The position numbers and the translations under genes are program-made. Below the pieces are notes generated by a model. The model did no database searches. It was not told where the DNA came from and worked only from the letters and a program-made list of their open reading frames with translations. A DNA stretch of 64,000 bases, taken from positions 186,001 to 250,000 of the forward strand of contig NZ_JBFATZ010000008.1 in the NCBI RefSeq assembly GCF_040678635.1, written 5' to 3'. Source of the stretch: Thermopolyspora sp040678635 (GTDB taxonomy: Bacteria; Actinomycetota; Actinomycetes; Streptosporangiales; Streptosporangiaceae). Below are positions 15,560 to 23,898 of this stretch, piece by piece (within the stretch, counting starts at the first letter, position 1; the number at the start of each line of letters is the position of its first letter).

Positions 15560-17851
15560 TCACGCGTCGGCCGGCGGAATGGGGAAGTTGGTGTTGAAGA
15601 CCTGGTCGGGGTCGTACACGCGCTTGATCTCGCGGAGTCGCGTCAGGGTCGGCTCGGGGAAGGCGTCGGCGAGGCGTTCGGGGCGCGGGTCGGTCTCGAA
15701 GCTGAGGTAGAGGCCGTCGGCGTGGGGCTGGAGCCAGGCGTCCCAGGGCTGGTCGAGCCGGTCGCGGCCGAGCGCGCCGCTGAGGGCCACGACGGAGAAG
15801 TTCTGGTGGCGGTGAGCGTAGGCGGTCGCGGCGGGATCCACGTCGTTGACGGCGCCGCCGACGGCCCTGATCTGGGTGAAGTACGAGATGCGGTCGGTGA
15901 CCAGTTTGGCGACGCCGCGGGAGACCTCCGGGGTGAGGTGCTCGAAGAGGGACGAGCGGCTGATCGGCGAGTGGCCGGAGGAGGTGAAGTGCGGCTCCGC
16001 CGGGCCGATGATCCCCGAGTACGGCGTGAGCACCGCCTGGTGGTCGAGGACCGGGGCGATGTCGGCCAGCCGTTGCAGCGCCTTCACTGCGGCGTCGGTG
16101 TCGTCGCTGCCGTACACGGTCATCAGTTGCGCGATCGTGGACGGCGCGGCGCGGCCGGTCGCGGCGAGGATGAGGAAGCTGGTCAGCTCGCGCGGCGAGG
16201 TCTCGACCACCTGCCCCCACTTCTCCAGCAGCCCGGCCGGGTCGCTCGCGTCCAGCACGAGGATCGAGTAGACGACGTTGCCGGAGTCACCGAGCTCGGT
16301 GGCCTGGAGCTCCAGTGAGGTGACCGCGCCCATGTTGGCCCCGGCGCCGCGTACGGCCCAGAACAGGTCGGGGTGGTTCTCCGCGTCGGCGCGGACGACG
16401 CGGCCGTCGGCGAGCACGACCTCGGCGGCGCGTACGTGGTCGAGGGTGAGCCCGTGCAGGCGGTTGAGGAAGCCGATGCCGCCCGCGGTGGCGAGGCCGC
16501 CGACGCCCACGCCGCCGTAGTCGCCGGAGCTGATCGCCCACTTGTACGGGTTGAGCGCCTCGGCGACCTGGCCCCAGCGGGCTCCCGCGCCGAGCCGTAC
16601 CAGCCGGGAGGACTCGTCGAGGACCTCGATGGAGTTGAGCGCGCCGAGATCGACGACGATGCCGCCGTCATTGGTGGAGCGTCCGCTGAAGCCGTGGCCG
16701 CCGGACCTGATCGCCATCGGGACGTCCTGCCCGCGCGCGAATGTGATCGCCTCGGCGACCTCCTCGGCGCTGCGGGGGCGCAGGACCAGGCCGGGCCGTC
16801 CCGGGTGGACGTAGGTGGAGCGGACCGTGTCGTAGCCGCGGTCGCCCGGCTCGACGGCCCGTTCGGCGAGGCTCGGCGGCAGGTCGTCGTAGGCGATGCC
16901 CGGACGGCGGGCGGCGAGGGCGGCGCTGCCCCGGCGGCGCTCGGCGGGGGCGGTGCCGGAGGAGCGGCGCTCGGCGGCGACGAGCTCGCGGAGGGCGGGG
17001 GCGACCTCCTCGCCGAAGATCTCGATGGTCTGGGGGTCGTCGGTGGCGAGGATGAAGGTGCCGATGCCCTCCTCGAGGGCCAACGGAGCGAGCTCCTCGA
17101 CCCACTGCTCGGGCGTACCCTGCAGGAAGCCCCGATTGGCCGAGGTGAACGCGCCGCCGATGTTGAGGATGCGGCGGATCTCGGCGGGGTCGCGTCCGGC
17201 CTCGATCGCGGCTGCGTCGATCCGGGCGTTGCCGTCGGTGAGGCCGTCGCGCTTGATGTAGGCGAGGGTGACCAGCCAGCCGTCGGCGACGCGTCCAACC
17301 AGCCGCTGCATGCGCGGCTTGAGCACGCCGAGCCAGATCGGGATGTCGTGGGCGGGGGCGGGTCCGCGCTTGGCGCCGACGACGCGGTGCACCTTGCCCT
17401 CGACCTTGAGCAGGGCGGGGTTGCCGGCGTCCCAGATGCCGCGGATGATCTCGATGCCCTCAGCGAGGGACTCGACGGACTCGCTGGGGCTCAGCCTGCG
17501 CCCGCCCATGGCGGCGACCGCGTCGACGAAGCCGCCCGCGCCCAGGCCCAGGGCGAGGCGGCCTTTGGAGAGCAGGTCCAGGCTGGCGGCGGCGCGCGCG
17601 AGCACGGCCGGAGGGCGCAGCGCGAGGTTGATCACGTTGCCGGAGAGCGTGATGCGCTCGGTGGAGGCGGCGACCCAGCTCAGCAGCGTCCAGGTGTCCA
17701 GAAAACCCGGCTGGTACGGATGATCCTGAAAAGTGGCCAGGTCCAGCCCCGACGCCTCGGTGAGCCGCGCAAGCTCCACGGGACGCTGAGGGTCCTCGTT
17801 GGCGGGAGTGATGAAGGTCCCAAAGGTCAGTTGATGACCATAGTCGGCCAT
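15560..17851 (-). CDS. LLM-class flavin oxidoreductase fused to a berberine-bridge-type FAD oxidase
   Basis: 763 residues, two enzymes in one chain. Residues 1 to about 290 form a luciferase-like FMN or F420 domain (LTFGTFITPANEDPQRPVEL; LSGNVINLALRPPAVLARAA; GRLALGLGAGGFVDAVAAMG). After a low-complexity linker near 295-320, residues about 325-763 are a vanillyl-alcohol-oxidase-fold FAD domain: AIRSGGHGFSGRS near 385 carries the histidine usually linked to FAD, followed by GGVGVGGLATAGGIGFLNR. The end (LREIKRVYDPDQVFNTNFP) is the BBE C-terminal motif. No signal peptide, so cytoplasmic. The ATG has GGAG upstream. It is divergent from a marR gene across a 107-bp promoter region, suggesting MarR control. 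Substrate unknown. Confidence 0.92.
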   Translation of the reverse strand: MADYGHQLTFGTFITPANEDPQRPVELARLTEASGLDLATFQDHPYQPGFLDTWTLLSWVAASTERITLSGNVINLALRPPAVLARAAASLDLLSKGRLALGLGAGGFVDAVAAMGGRRLSPSESVESLAEGIEIIRGIWDAGNPALLKVEGKVHRVVGAKRGPAPAHDIPIWLGVLKPRMQRLVGRVADGWLVTLAYIKRDGLTDGNARIDAAAIEAGRDPAEIRRILNIGGAFTSANRGFLQGTPEQWVEELAPLALEEGIGTFILATDDPQTIEIFGEEVAPALRELVAAERRSSGTAPAERRRGSAALAARRPGIAYDDLPPSLAERAVEPGDRGYDTVRSTYVHPGRPGLVLRPRSAEEVAEAITFARGQDVPMAIRSGGHGFSGRSTNDGGIVVDLGALNSIEVLDESSRLVRLGAGARWGQVAEALNPYKWAISSGDYGGVGVGGLATAGGIGFLNRLHGLTLDHVRAAEVVLADGRVVRADAENHPDLFWAVRGAGANMGAVTSLELQATELGDSGNVVYSILVLDASDPAGLLEKWGQVVETSPRELTSFLILAATGRAAPSTIAQLMTVYGSDDTDAAVKALQRLADIAPVLDHQAVLTPYSGIIGPAEPHFTSSGHSPISRSSLFEHLTPEVSRGVAKLVTDRISYFTQIRAVGGAVNDVDPAATAYAHRHQNFSVVALSGALGRDRLDQPWDAWLQPHADGLYLSFETDPRPERLADAFPEPTLTRLREIKRVYDPDQVFNTNFPIPPADA

Positions 17852-17871
17852 GACGACTCCATCTCTGATCA

Positions 17872-17926
17872 GATCGTTGTTGAACTAAACCATAGTCCAT
17901 ACAACCTATATTCCCACACAACGATC
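17872..17926. promoter_or_regulatory. divergent promoter region with perfect 9-bp inverted repeat
   Basis: GATCGTTGT (17872-17880) and ACAACGATC (17918-17926) are exact inverted repeats 37 bp apart, inside an unusually AT-rich 107-bp gap between the fusion oxidoreductase and the marR gene. A -10-like TATGCT at 17942-17947 lies 11 bases before the marR ATG, which would give a nearly leaderless transcript. The arms are likely half-sites or paired sites for the MarR protein. Confidence 0.5.
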
Positions 17927-17958
17927 TGCCACACAGATGGATATGCTAGGCTGAGTCC

Positions 17959-18522
17959 ATGACCACCGAGACCCCTCCGACCTCACCGGACACCGAGACG
18001 ACGGATCCCTTCGTCGGCGAGTTCGGCTGGGCGCTCACCGTCCTCCTCCGGGAGTGGACCGCCAGAATCGAGGCCGCCGTCGGCGACCTGCCCTACGGCC
18101 CCCGCGGCTACAGCGTGCTGTCGATGGTCGTCCACGAGGAGCCCCCCAACCAGGCCACCCTCGCCGCCCGCCTCGGCGTCGACCGCAGCGCCATCACCCA
18201 CCTCATCGACGAATACGTCGCAACCGGCCTGGTAGAACGCCACCAAGACCCCGCCGACCGCCGCATCCGCCGCATCGTGCCCACCGAGCGCGGCCGTACC
18301 GTCCTGGCCGCCCTCGACGCCCGCACCCGCACAGCCGAACAGGACCTCCTAAGCACCCTCCCCGAACCCGACCGCCACCACCTCCGCCACCTACTCACCC
18401 AACTCGCCAAGTCCCTCCCCCACGACCCCGACCGCTGCGGCACCGCCGCCCGCAGCCTCCAGTCGCCCCCAACCCTGCGATCAACTGGCGATCAGGTATC
18501 CGGGCGAATTTCAGGGCCTTAA
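17959..18522 (+). CDS. MarR-family transcriptional regulator
   Basis: 187 residues, a single winged-helix protein. The recognition helix region reads ATLAARLGVDRSAITHLIDE and the wing follows as RHQDPADRRIRRIVPTERG, the typical MarR DxR(x)R pattern. It represses or activates neighbouring genes in response to small phenolic or oxidising ligands. It is divergent from the flavin fusion enzyme and most likely controls it and itself. The C-terminal 40 residues (after LLTQLAKSLPHD) are poorly conserved in character and may be a tail. Confidence 0.9.
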   Translation: MTTETPPTSPDTETTDPFVGEFGWALTVLLREWTARIEAAVGDLPYGPRGYSVLSMVVHEEPPNQATLAARLGVDRSAITHLIDEYVATGLVERHQDPADRRIRRIVPTERGRTVLAALDARTRTAEQDLLSTLPEPDRHHLRHLLTQLAKSLPHDPDRCGTAARSLQSPPTLRSTGDQVSGRISGP

Positions 18523-18589
18523 TCGCGGATTTCCCTCCAGAACAGGCGTAGAATTAGAAGCAATTCCTCGCCTGGTGGGGGTTGATCGA

Positions 18590-19837
18590 ATGCTGGTGGG
18601 GTTCCGCGCCGCGAACGTCCTGTCGTTTCGGCGAGAGTTCGAGTTGTCACTCCTCGCACCACAGGGCGGAGACCAAGCCGCGAGAAACGTGGTCGGCCTG
18701 CGCGTGTCACCGGTGGCGGCGATCTTCGGGGCCAACGCCAGCGGAAAGACGAACGTGCTGGCCGCCATGCGCTGGATGCGCCATGCCGTGCTCGACTCGG
18801 TGGCCGACTGGGCGCGGGGCAAAGGGGTTCCGCGGCGACCGTTCGCCTTGGACCGCGAGGCCGCCGACGAGGCATCCCTCTTCGAAGTGGACGTCCTGAT
18901 CGGCCGTGACAGACATGTCTACGGGTTCGAGGTGTCCGACGAGCGGGTGGAGACCGAATGGCTGCACGTCTATCCGCAGGGCAGCCGCCGCCGACAGGTC
19001 TGGTTCGAGCGGGACGCGGAACGCCCTGAGCGCGGCGAAGACGAATATCGCTTCCCGAGCGACCGATTGAAGGGCGCCAAGAAGCCGGTCATCGACTACA
19101 CCAGGCCAAACGCACTGTTCCTCACCGCAGCAGGGTCGCTGCAGCTGAAACAGCTCCTGCCGCTACATGACTGGTTCAAGGACAATCTGTATCTGGTGGG
19201 CCCAGGCGACGATGCGTCCCTGCGCGACGCCACCACTCGACGCGAACTGCTGCGACCTGAGTTCCGGGAGCGTGTCGAAGGTCTGCTGACCGTCGCGGAT
19301 CTGGGCGTCACCGGGGTCGAGGTTGAGGAGCGAGGCGACGAACCACCCGAAGTCTCCCTGATCCACCGCGGCAAGGACGGACCCGTGCCATTCGACATCG
19401 GTCACCAGGAGTCCTTCGGCACCCTCGCCTGGTTCGCGTTCCTCGGCCCTTTGCTCAAAGCCCTCGACGACGGCGCGGTGCTGCTGGTGGACGAGTTGGA
19501 CTCCAGCCTGCACCCCATCTTGGTGGCCGAGGTAGTCCGACTCTTCGAGGACCCCGTCGCCAACCCACACGGAGCACAACTGGTGTTCACCGGGCACGAC
19601 GTTACGCTGCTGAGCAAGGCCCACGTCGAACGACCGCTGGACCGCGACCAGGTGTGGCTCACCGAGAAACGCAAGACCGGGGAATCCGAGCTCTATCCGC
19701 TCACCGACGTGGGGGTACGCCCGGACGAAAGCCTTGCACGCGGCTATCTGCGCGGCAGATACGGCGGCGTGCCGCACATCGGGCTCGGCGGCATCGCGGT
19801 AGAGATAGAGAACCGAACCACGGACACGCGCCGGTGA
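18590..19837 (+). CDS. AAA-family ATPase, ABC/SMC-like (RloC/OLD-type)
   Basis: 415 residues. The N terminus MLVGFRAANVLSFRREFEL is characteristic of overcoming-lysogenization-like ATPases; Walker A is FGANASGKTN, the signature-like region is FGTLAWFAFLGPLLKALDDG, Walker B is AVLLVDELDSSLHP and a switch-type histidine lies in VFTGHDVTLL. Such proteins often pair with RloB/TOPRIM-type partners in anti-phage systems. Here the gene ends GTGA, overlapping a start for only 26 codons. I chose ATG over an in-frame GTG 15 bp upstream because it gives the family N terminus. Confidence 0.85.
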   Translation: MLVGFRAANVLSFRREFELSLLAPQGGDQAARNVVGLRVSPVAAIFGANASGKTNVLAAMRWMRHAVLDSVADWARGKGVPRRPFALDREAADEASLFEVDVLIGRDRHVYGFEVSDERVETEWLHVYPQGSRRRQVWFERDAERPERGEDEYRFPSDRLKGAKKPVIDYTRPNALFLTAAGSLQLKQLLPLHDWFKDNLYLVGPGDDASLRDATTRRELLRPEFRERVEGLLTVADLGVTGVEVEERGDEPPEVSLIHRGKDGPVPFDIGHQESFGTLAWFAFLGPLLKALDDGAVLLVDELDSSLHPILVAEVVRLFEDPVANPHGAQLVFTGHDVTLLSKAHVERPLDRDQVWLTEKRKTGESELYPLTDVGVRPDESLARGYLRGRYGGVPHIGLGGIAVEIENRTTDTRR

Positions 19838-19914
19838 GCCGGGTCAAGCGAAATGGTCCACCCACGGGCGGTGCCCGCCTGCCCCGCGCCGTGACCGAGT
19901 TACGCCCGTGCTGA
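19834..19914 (+). pseudogene. 26-codon open frame coupled to the ATPase gene, possible truncated partner
   Basis: GTG overlaps the ATPase stop (GTGA), and the peptide, starting VSRVKRNGPPTGG and ending in a stop after ELRPC, resembles the basic leader of RloB-like partners. The usual downstream body is absent. It may be a relic left by a deletion, or chance. Confidence 0.25.
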
Positions 19915-20045
19915 ACCGGGGCCGCACAGGCTCCCTCGTGTCGTGCCTCCACATTGACGAGACCACACCGCCGACGCCAGCCCAGCCCGCCCGCGATCAC
20001 ACGGCGCGACCGCTCGGCCCTCAGGAAACTTCCGGAGATCTCGCC

Positions 20046-20267
20046 TCACTGCCCGCTGTCGCGAAGAATTCTGTCGACCTCCTCCGTCAGTTCCTGCCTG
20101 CTGTAGAAGCGGTCCGGCAGCTCGTTCAGCCGCGCCATCGTCTCCGCGGGTATGTGAAGGTGCTCTGATGCGCAGGAGTACACCTCACGACGGGTCGCTT
20201 GGTCCCGGTCGCGGAAGACCTCGTCCAGGACCCGGCGCATCTCGTCCAGCACGCTCTGCTCGATCAT
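20046..20267 (-). CDS. small acidic protein of unknown function
   Basis: 73 residues from the ATG seven bases after AAGGAGG; a second ATG six bases upstream is too close to the ribosome site. The sequence MIEQSVLDEMRRVLDEVFRD is helical and charged, and the end ETMARLNELPDRFYSRQELT resembles the small DUF2795-like fold (LP...Y....E pattern). It lies alone between convergent or unrelated genes. I cannot assign a function. Confidence 0.6.
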   Translation of the reverse strand: MIEQSVLDEMRRVLDEVFRDRDQATRREVYSCASEHLHIPAETMARLNELPDRFYSRQELTEEVDRILRDSGQ

Positions 20268-20463
20268 GTTCATCCCTCCTTCCGCCCCCCTACCCACGGA
20301 CCAGGCGAACGTACGGCTGAGCGTCAACGTCGTCGGGCCGCCTCGGCCTCACCCACGCGGCCGCCCTTCCTGGCGATCGTCACCTGCGGTTACGGCGATC
20401 ATCAGCACAAGCGTTCGATGTGGTTGGTGACGCGGGCCGAGTCGGAACACTAGTGTGGTAGCC

Positions 20464-21369
20464 GTGGATGGGTGGAACGACAGGGAGCGCGCCGCCTTGG
20501 TGGCGCTGCTTCGCCGTACCACGACGGAGAAGGGCGAGCGCGATCTCGTCCAGCGGATTACCGAGGGTGCGTCGGCGACGGCCCTGCTCCATGAACGTCT
20601 GGCGCCCACCGACCTGTTCTCCGACCCGTTCGAGGAAGCGATAGACGAGGCGCGCAGGGAGATTGCCGCCTGGGAACGAGAGGGCTTTCAGGTGATCGCC
20701 TTAGGGGACGATCACTATCCCTATCGACTGCGAGATGTGTTCGATCGCCCTCCGCTGCTGTTCGCTCGCGGAGCGGTTCTGGCCGAGGATGATGGCGTCG
20801 CCGTCGTGGGTGCTCGATCGGTCTCCCCGGCGGGCCGAGCCATCGCCGAGGAATTGGCCACGCAGCTCGTCAGGCGTAACCTCGCCGTCGTCTCCGGCCT
20901 GGCCGCGGGCGTCGACACCGCGGCGCACCGGGCCGCGATTCGCGCGCACGGCCGTACCGTAGCGGTCATCGGCACTGGCATTCGCCGACATTTCCCACCG
21001 GAAAATCGTGATCTTCACCGAGAGATCGCCGAACACGGCGCCGTCTTCTCTCAGTTCTGGCCCGACAGAGCACCAGATAAGAGCACTTTTCCGCTACGCA
21101 ATGGCACGATGTCGGGGTACAGCCTGGCGACGATCATCGTTGAGGCCGGCGAGCGAAGTGGCACCCGCGTTCAGGCCCGTAAGGCCGTGGAACACGGGAG
21201 GCCAGTGATCTTGATGCAGTCGGTGGTCGATGAAACTCAATGGGGACGGGTCGCCGCGGGTAAGCCCGATGTCCACGTGGCTCGCAGCGTTGATGAGGCC
21301 ATGACCATCGTCGACGGTGTGCTGGGCCGCCCAAGGCAACTTGAAAGTTTGCTGTCGCGGCTAATCTGA
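20464..21369 (+). CDS. DprA/Smf-like DNA-processing protein
   Basis: 301 residues covering the SLOG/Rossmann DprA core. Motifs: AVVGARSVSPAGRAIAEELA, AVVSGLAAGVDTAAHRAAI, VAVIGTGIRRHFPPENRDL, FPLRNGTMSG (usually FPxRNRIIAG) and IIVEAGERSGTRVQARKAVE. DprA proteins bind single-stranded DNA and load RecA in transformation; relatives also act as nucleotide-sensing domains in defence systems. It stands alone, not beside yifB or rnhB where the housekeeping actinobacterial copy normally lies, so it may be an accessory paralog. The start is uncertain: GTG here or GTG three codons upstream; no ribosome site is visible. Confidence 0.82.
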   Translation: MDGWNDRERAALVALLRRTTTEKGERDLVQRITEGASATALLHERLAPTDLFSDPFEEAIDEARREIAAWEREGFQVIALGDDHYPYRLRDVFDRPPLLFARGAVLAEDDGVAVVGARSVSPAGRAIAEELATQLVRRNLAVVSGLAAGVDTAAHRAAIRAHGRTVAVIGTGIRRHFPPENRDLHREIAEHGAVFSQFWPDRAPDKSTFPLRNGTMSGYSLATIIVEAGERSGTRVQARKAVEHGRPVILMQSVVDETQWGRVAAGKPDVHVARSVDEAMTIVDGVLGRPRQLESLLSRLI

Positions 21370-21539
21370 CGGGGTGGCCGAGACCTCACCCAGCCTGCGG
21401 GAGATGATTCGCGAGCGACTTTCATGCCGTCCGACGGTCTCACCGTCGCGTGAGTAGGTTGTAGCCCGCGTCATGTCTAGGCAAAGACGAGGTGAAGGCG
21501 CCTAGCCTGAGTCATCGCGACTTCAGGAGGTGCACGGCC

Positions 21540-22760
21540 GTGTACGACGAGGTCACCATCGGTGCCCGGCTCCGAATCCTGCGCCGTTGGCGACGGATGA
21601 GCCTTGAGCAATTGGCCGGGCTCGCAGGCCTCAGTCCCAGCTTTCTGTCGATGGCCGAGCGGGGCCAGCGTGCGCTTGATCGACGGTCGCACATCGCCGC
21701 TCTCGCCGCGGCGCTGAAGGTCTCCGAGACGGAGCTCGTTGGCGGGCCGCATCTGTCGGCCGATCCGGTGCAGTCGCAGCCGCATGCCAACATCACCGCG
21801 CTGCGTCTCGCTCTCACTTCGGCGGAGTTGGGCGAATCGGCGGTGGATCGCGCCCGGCCGGTCGCCGAACTCGCCGCTACCCTCGCCGGGCCGATCGAGC
21901 AGGCCTGGCGGCGCAATGACTACGTGACGGAGGGCCGGTTACTGCCCTCTGTGATGGACGAACTCCACTACCACGTGGCGAACCCCGCCGACGAGCACAC
22001 CCACCGTCTGGCGCTCGAAACCCTCGTTGAGGCGGCGGTGCACGCTTCCGGCTTGGCCCGCAACCTCGGGTACCCCGATCTGGGGCACATCGCCTCCGCA
22101 CTCGCCGTCGCTGCCGCCGCCCGTCTGGACGATCCGGTGGCCCGGGGGAAGGCCATGTTCGTTTTCGCCCGCTCCGACGGCAGCGATTGGGCGCGGGCCG
22201 CACAGCGGGCGGTAAGAGAAATCGAAAGACTTCAGCCTCACGTCCGTGACGACCGCCCTGAGAGCATCCACGTCCTTGGCATGTTGATGCTCAACGCCGC
22301 GATGGCCACAGCGGCCAGCCTGAAGGCCGACACCGCGCGGGGCTGGCTCAGTGAAGCCGCCGACCTGGCCCGCCGGGTCGATGACGACATCGACCGCAAC
22401 TGGGAGAGTTTCAGCGCTACCAACGTTCGGATCTGGCGCGTGAAGATCGGCGTGGAACTGGGCGAATCCGGAAGACGAGTCAGAGAACTGGGGAGCGGCG
22501 TCGATCTCACGCGCCTGGCCACATACCCCGCGCGGAAGGCGAACTTCCTGACCGAGACCGGCCGCGGCCTTGCCCGTGAGAAGAGCACCCGCGAGGAAGC
22601 CGTACGGTGGCTGCTTCAAGCCGAGAAGGCCGGCCCGCAGCGGTTCCGGAACAACGCGCGAGTCCGTGAGACCCTCGCCGTCATGCTTGAACAGGCCAGA
22701 AGCAGTGCCGGTGGCCGAGAATTGCGCGGGCTCGCCGCGAGGGTAGGCGTTCCCCACTGA
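21540..22760 (+). CDS. XRE-family helix-turn-helix regulator with long C-terminal domain
   Basis: 406 residues. An N-terminal XRE domain (RLRILRRWRRMSLEQLAGLA, then SPSFLSMAERGQRAL) is followed by about 320 residues of helical, TPR-like sequence. Such long XRE proteins are frequent in Streptosporangiales and Streptomyces beside small DUF proteins and HATPase genes, and influence development or antibiotic genes. GTG was chosen because AGGAGG lies eight bases upstream. Two small genes follow on the same strand. The ligand or partner is unknown. Confidence 0.85.
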   Translation: MYDEVTIGARLRILRRWRRMSLEQLAGLAGLSPSFLSMAERGQRALDRRSHIAALAAALKVSETELVGGPHLSADPVQSQPHANITALRLALTSAELGESAVDRARPVAELAATLAGPIEQAWRRNDYVTEGRLLPSVMDELHYHVANPADEHTHRLALETLVEAAVHASGLARNLGYPDLGHIASALAVAAAARLDDPVARGKAMFVFARSDGSDWARAAQRAVREIERLQPHVRDDRPESIHVLGMLMLNAAMATAASLKADTARGWLSEAADLARRVDDDIDRNWESFSATNVRIWRVKIGVELGESGRRVRELGSGVDLTRLATYPARKANFLTETGRGLAREKSTREEAVRWLLQAEKAGPQRFRNNARVRETLAVMLEQARSSAGGRELRGLAARVGVPH

Positions 22761-22837
22761 CCTCTGCGGGCGCTGGTCTACCCTGGCATTCACACGCGTG
22801 AAGATTCACAGCAGCAGCGCCTACTACTTTCCGTGCC

Positions 22838-23104
22838 GTGACAGACACGCTACGGAACATGCACGCCTACCTTGAGCGATTGCGCCTGGAGATCCTCAAA
22901 CGGGGCTGGGCCGCACGTCTCTGCGAGTCCGGCGTCGGCTTGACACTGCACGTTCGCAACCCCAACGAGTCGGCGCTCACGGAGACGATCGGTTGCGAGG
23001 ACGGCCGCTTCCTCTGGTCATGGGGCCAGGCGATCGGGCTCGTGAGCGATGTGACCGGCGTCGCCGACCGCATCCTGCATGTCCTGCGCGATGTCTCCGA
23101 ATAG
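22838..23104 (+). CDS. small protein of unknown function
   Basis: 88 residues with GTG start, 77 bp after the XRE gene. The sequence reads as one compact alpha/beta domain (ILKRGWAARLCESGVGLTLH; EDGRFLWSWGQAIG) with no transmembrane segment or known motif. Its place between an XRE regulator and an ATP-binding HATPase matches a recurrent three-gene arrangement in actinomycetes, so it may modulate one of these partners. Confidence 0.65.
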   Translation: MTDTLRNMHAYLERLRLEILKRGWAARLCESGVGLTLHVRNPNESALTETIGCEDGRFLWSWGQAIGLVSDVTGVADRILHVLRDVSE

Positions 23105-23163
23105 AGACCCTTCTCACGGTTACCGTGTCACGGTTCACCCCACACTCCAGCAGAAGCGATCTT

Positions 23164-23745
23164 ATGACCAGCGGAAACGATAAATCACTTGAAGAGACCC
23201 CGCCTCTGTCCGCTTCGGCGTACCAGGGGGAGGATGGACAGAGCCCTTCATGCCGCGGCGAGGGCGGCGTGAAGGGCACTCGGAGCACTCGGTGGCTCCT
23301 TCAGCGCGACCCGAAGTCCGTGGGCGAGGCGCGTCGCCTGGCCCGTCAGACCCTCATTTCGTGGGCCTTTCCCGCCCAGGTCATCGACGATGTGCTGGTG
23401 GTGATCAGTGAGTTGACCGCGAACGCGATCGTCCACGGCGGTGGCCGGGTCCTGGTCTCGCTGGATCTGCACCCCGGCGGCTCGCTGACCGGCACCGTCA
23501 CCGACACCGGACTCGGGCGTCCCCGCGTCCGCGACGACCGGGACGGCCTTGCCGAGAACGGTCGGGGCCTCTTCCTGGTCGACCGGTTGGTGAGTTGCTG
23601 GGGCGTCACCCCCGCTCCCGAGGGTCCCGGCAAACTCGTCTGGTTCCATGTGCGTCTCCCGGCCGTCGCATCGCCCGCCGATGAAACTTTCACAAGCGGG
23701 ACGGCGGCGGCCACGACCGCTAACAATGCGGATTTCTCCCGGTGA
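23164..23745 (+). CDS. ATP-binding protein, RsbW-like HATPase
   Basis: 193 residues with a GHKL ATPase core: ISELTANAIVHGGG is the N-box, GTVTDTGLGRPRVRD the G1 box and ENGRGLFLVDRLVSCWGV the G2 region. These small serine kinases act as anti-sigma factors or developmental regulators. The start ATG is preceded only by a weak AGAAG, and the first 35 residues are low-complexity. It follows the small gene by 59 bp and probably belongs to the XRE set. Confidence 0.85.
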   Translation: MTSGNDKSLEETPPLSASAYQGEDGQSPSCRGEGGVKGTRSTRWLLQRDPKSVGEARRLARQTLISWAFPAQVIDDVLVVISELTANAIVHGGGRVLVSLDLHPGGSLTGTVTDTGLGRPRVRDDRDGLAENGRGLFLVDRLVSCWGVTPAPEGPGKLVWFHVRLPAVASPADETFTSGTAAATTANNADFSR

Positions 23746-23898
23746 AGCGCCTTGCGTTCAACTGACACAAACGGACCGGGGAAACCGAGGATTACGGCCG
23801 TCGGTCCCCTGCCGTCGCGGACGGGCGCTTGACCGTACGGGATCCTCGGGCGGCGTGAGCCGAAGCCGCGCCGCCCGATCCCGCGCCGAGCGGAGCGA

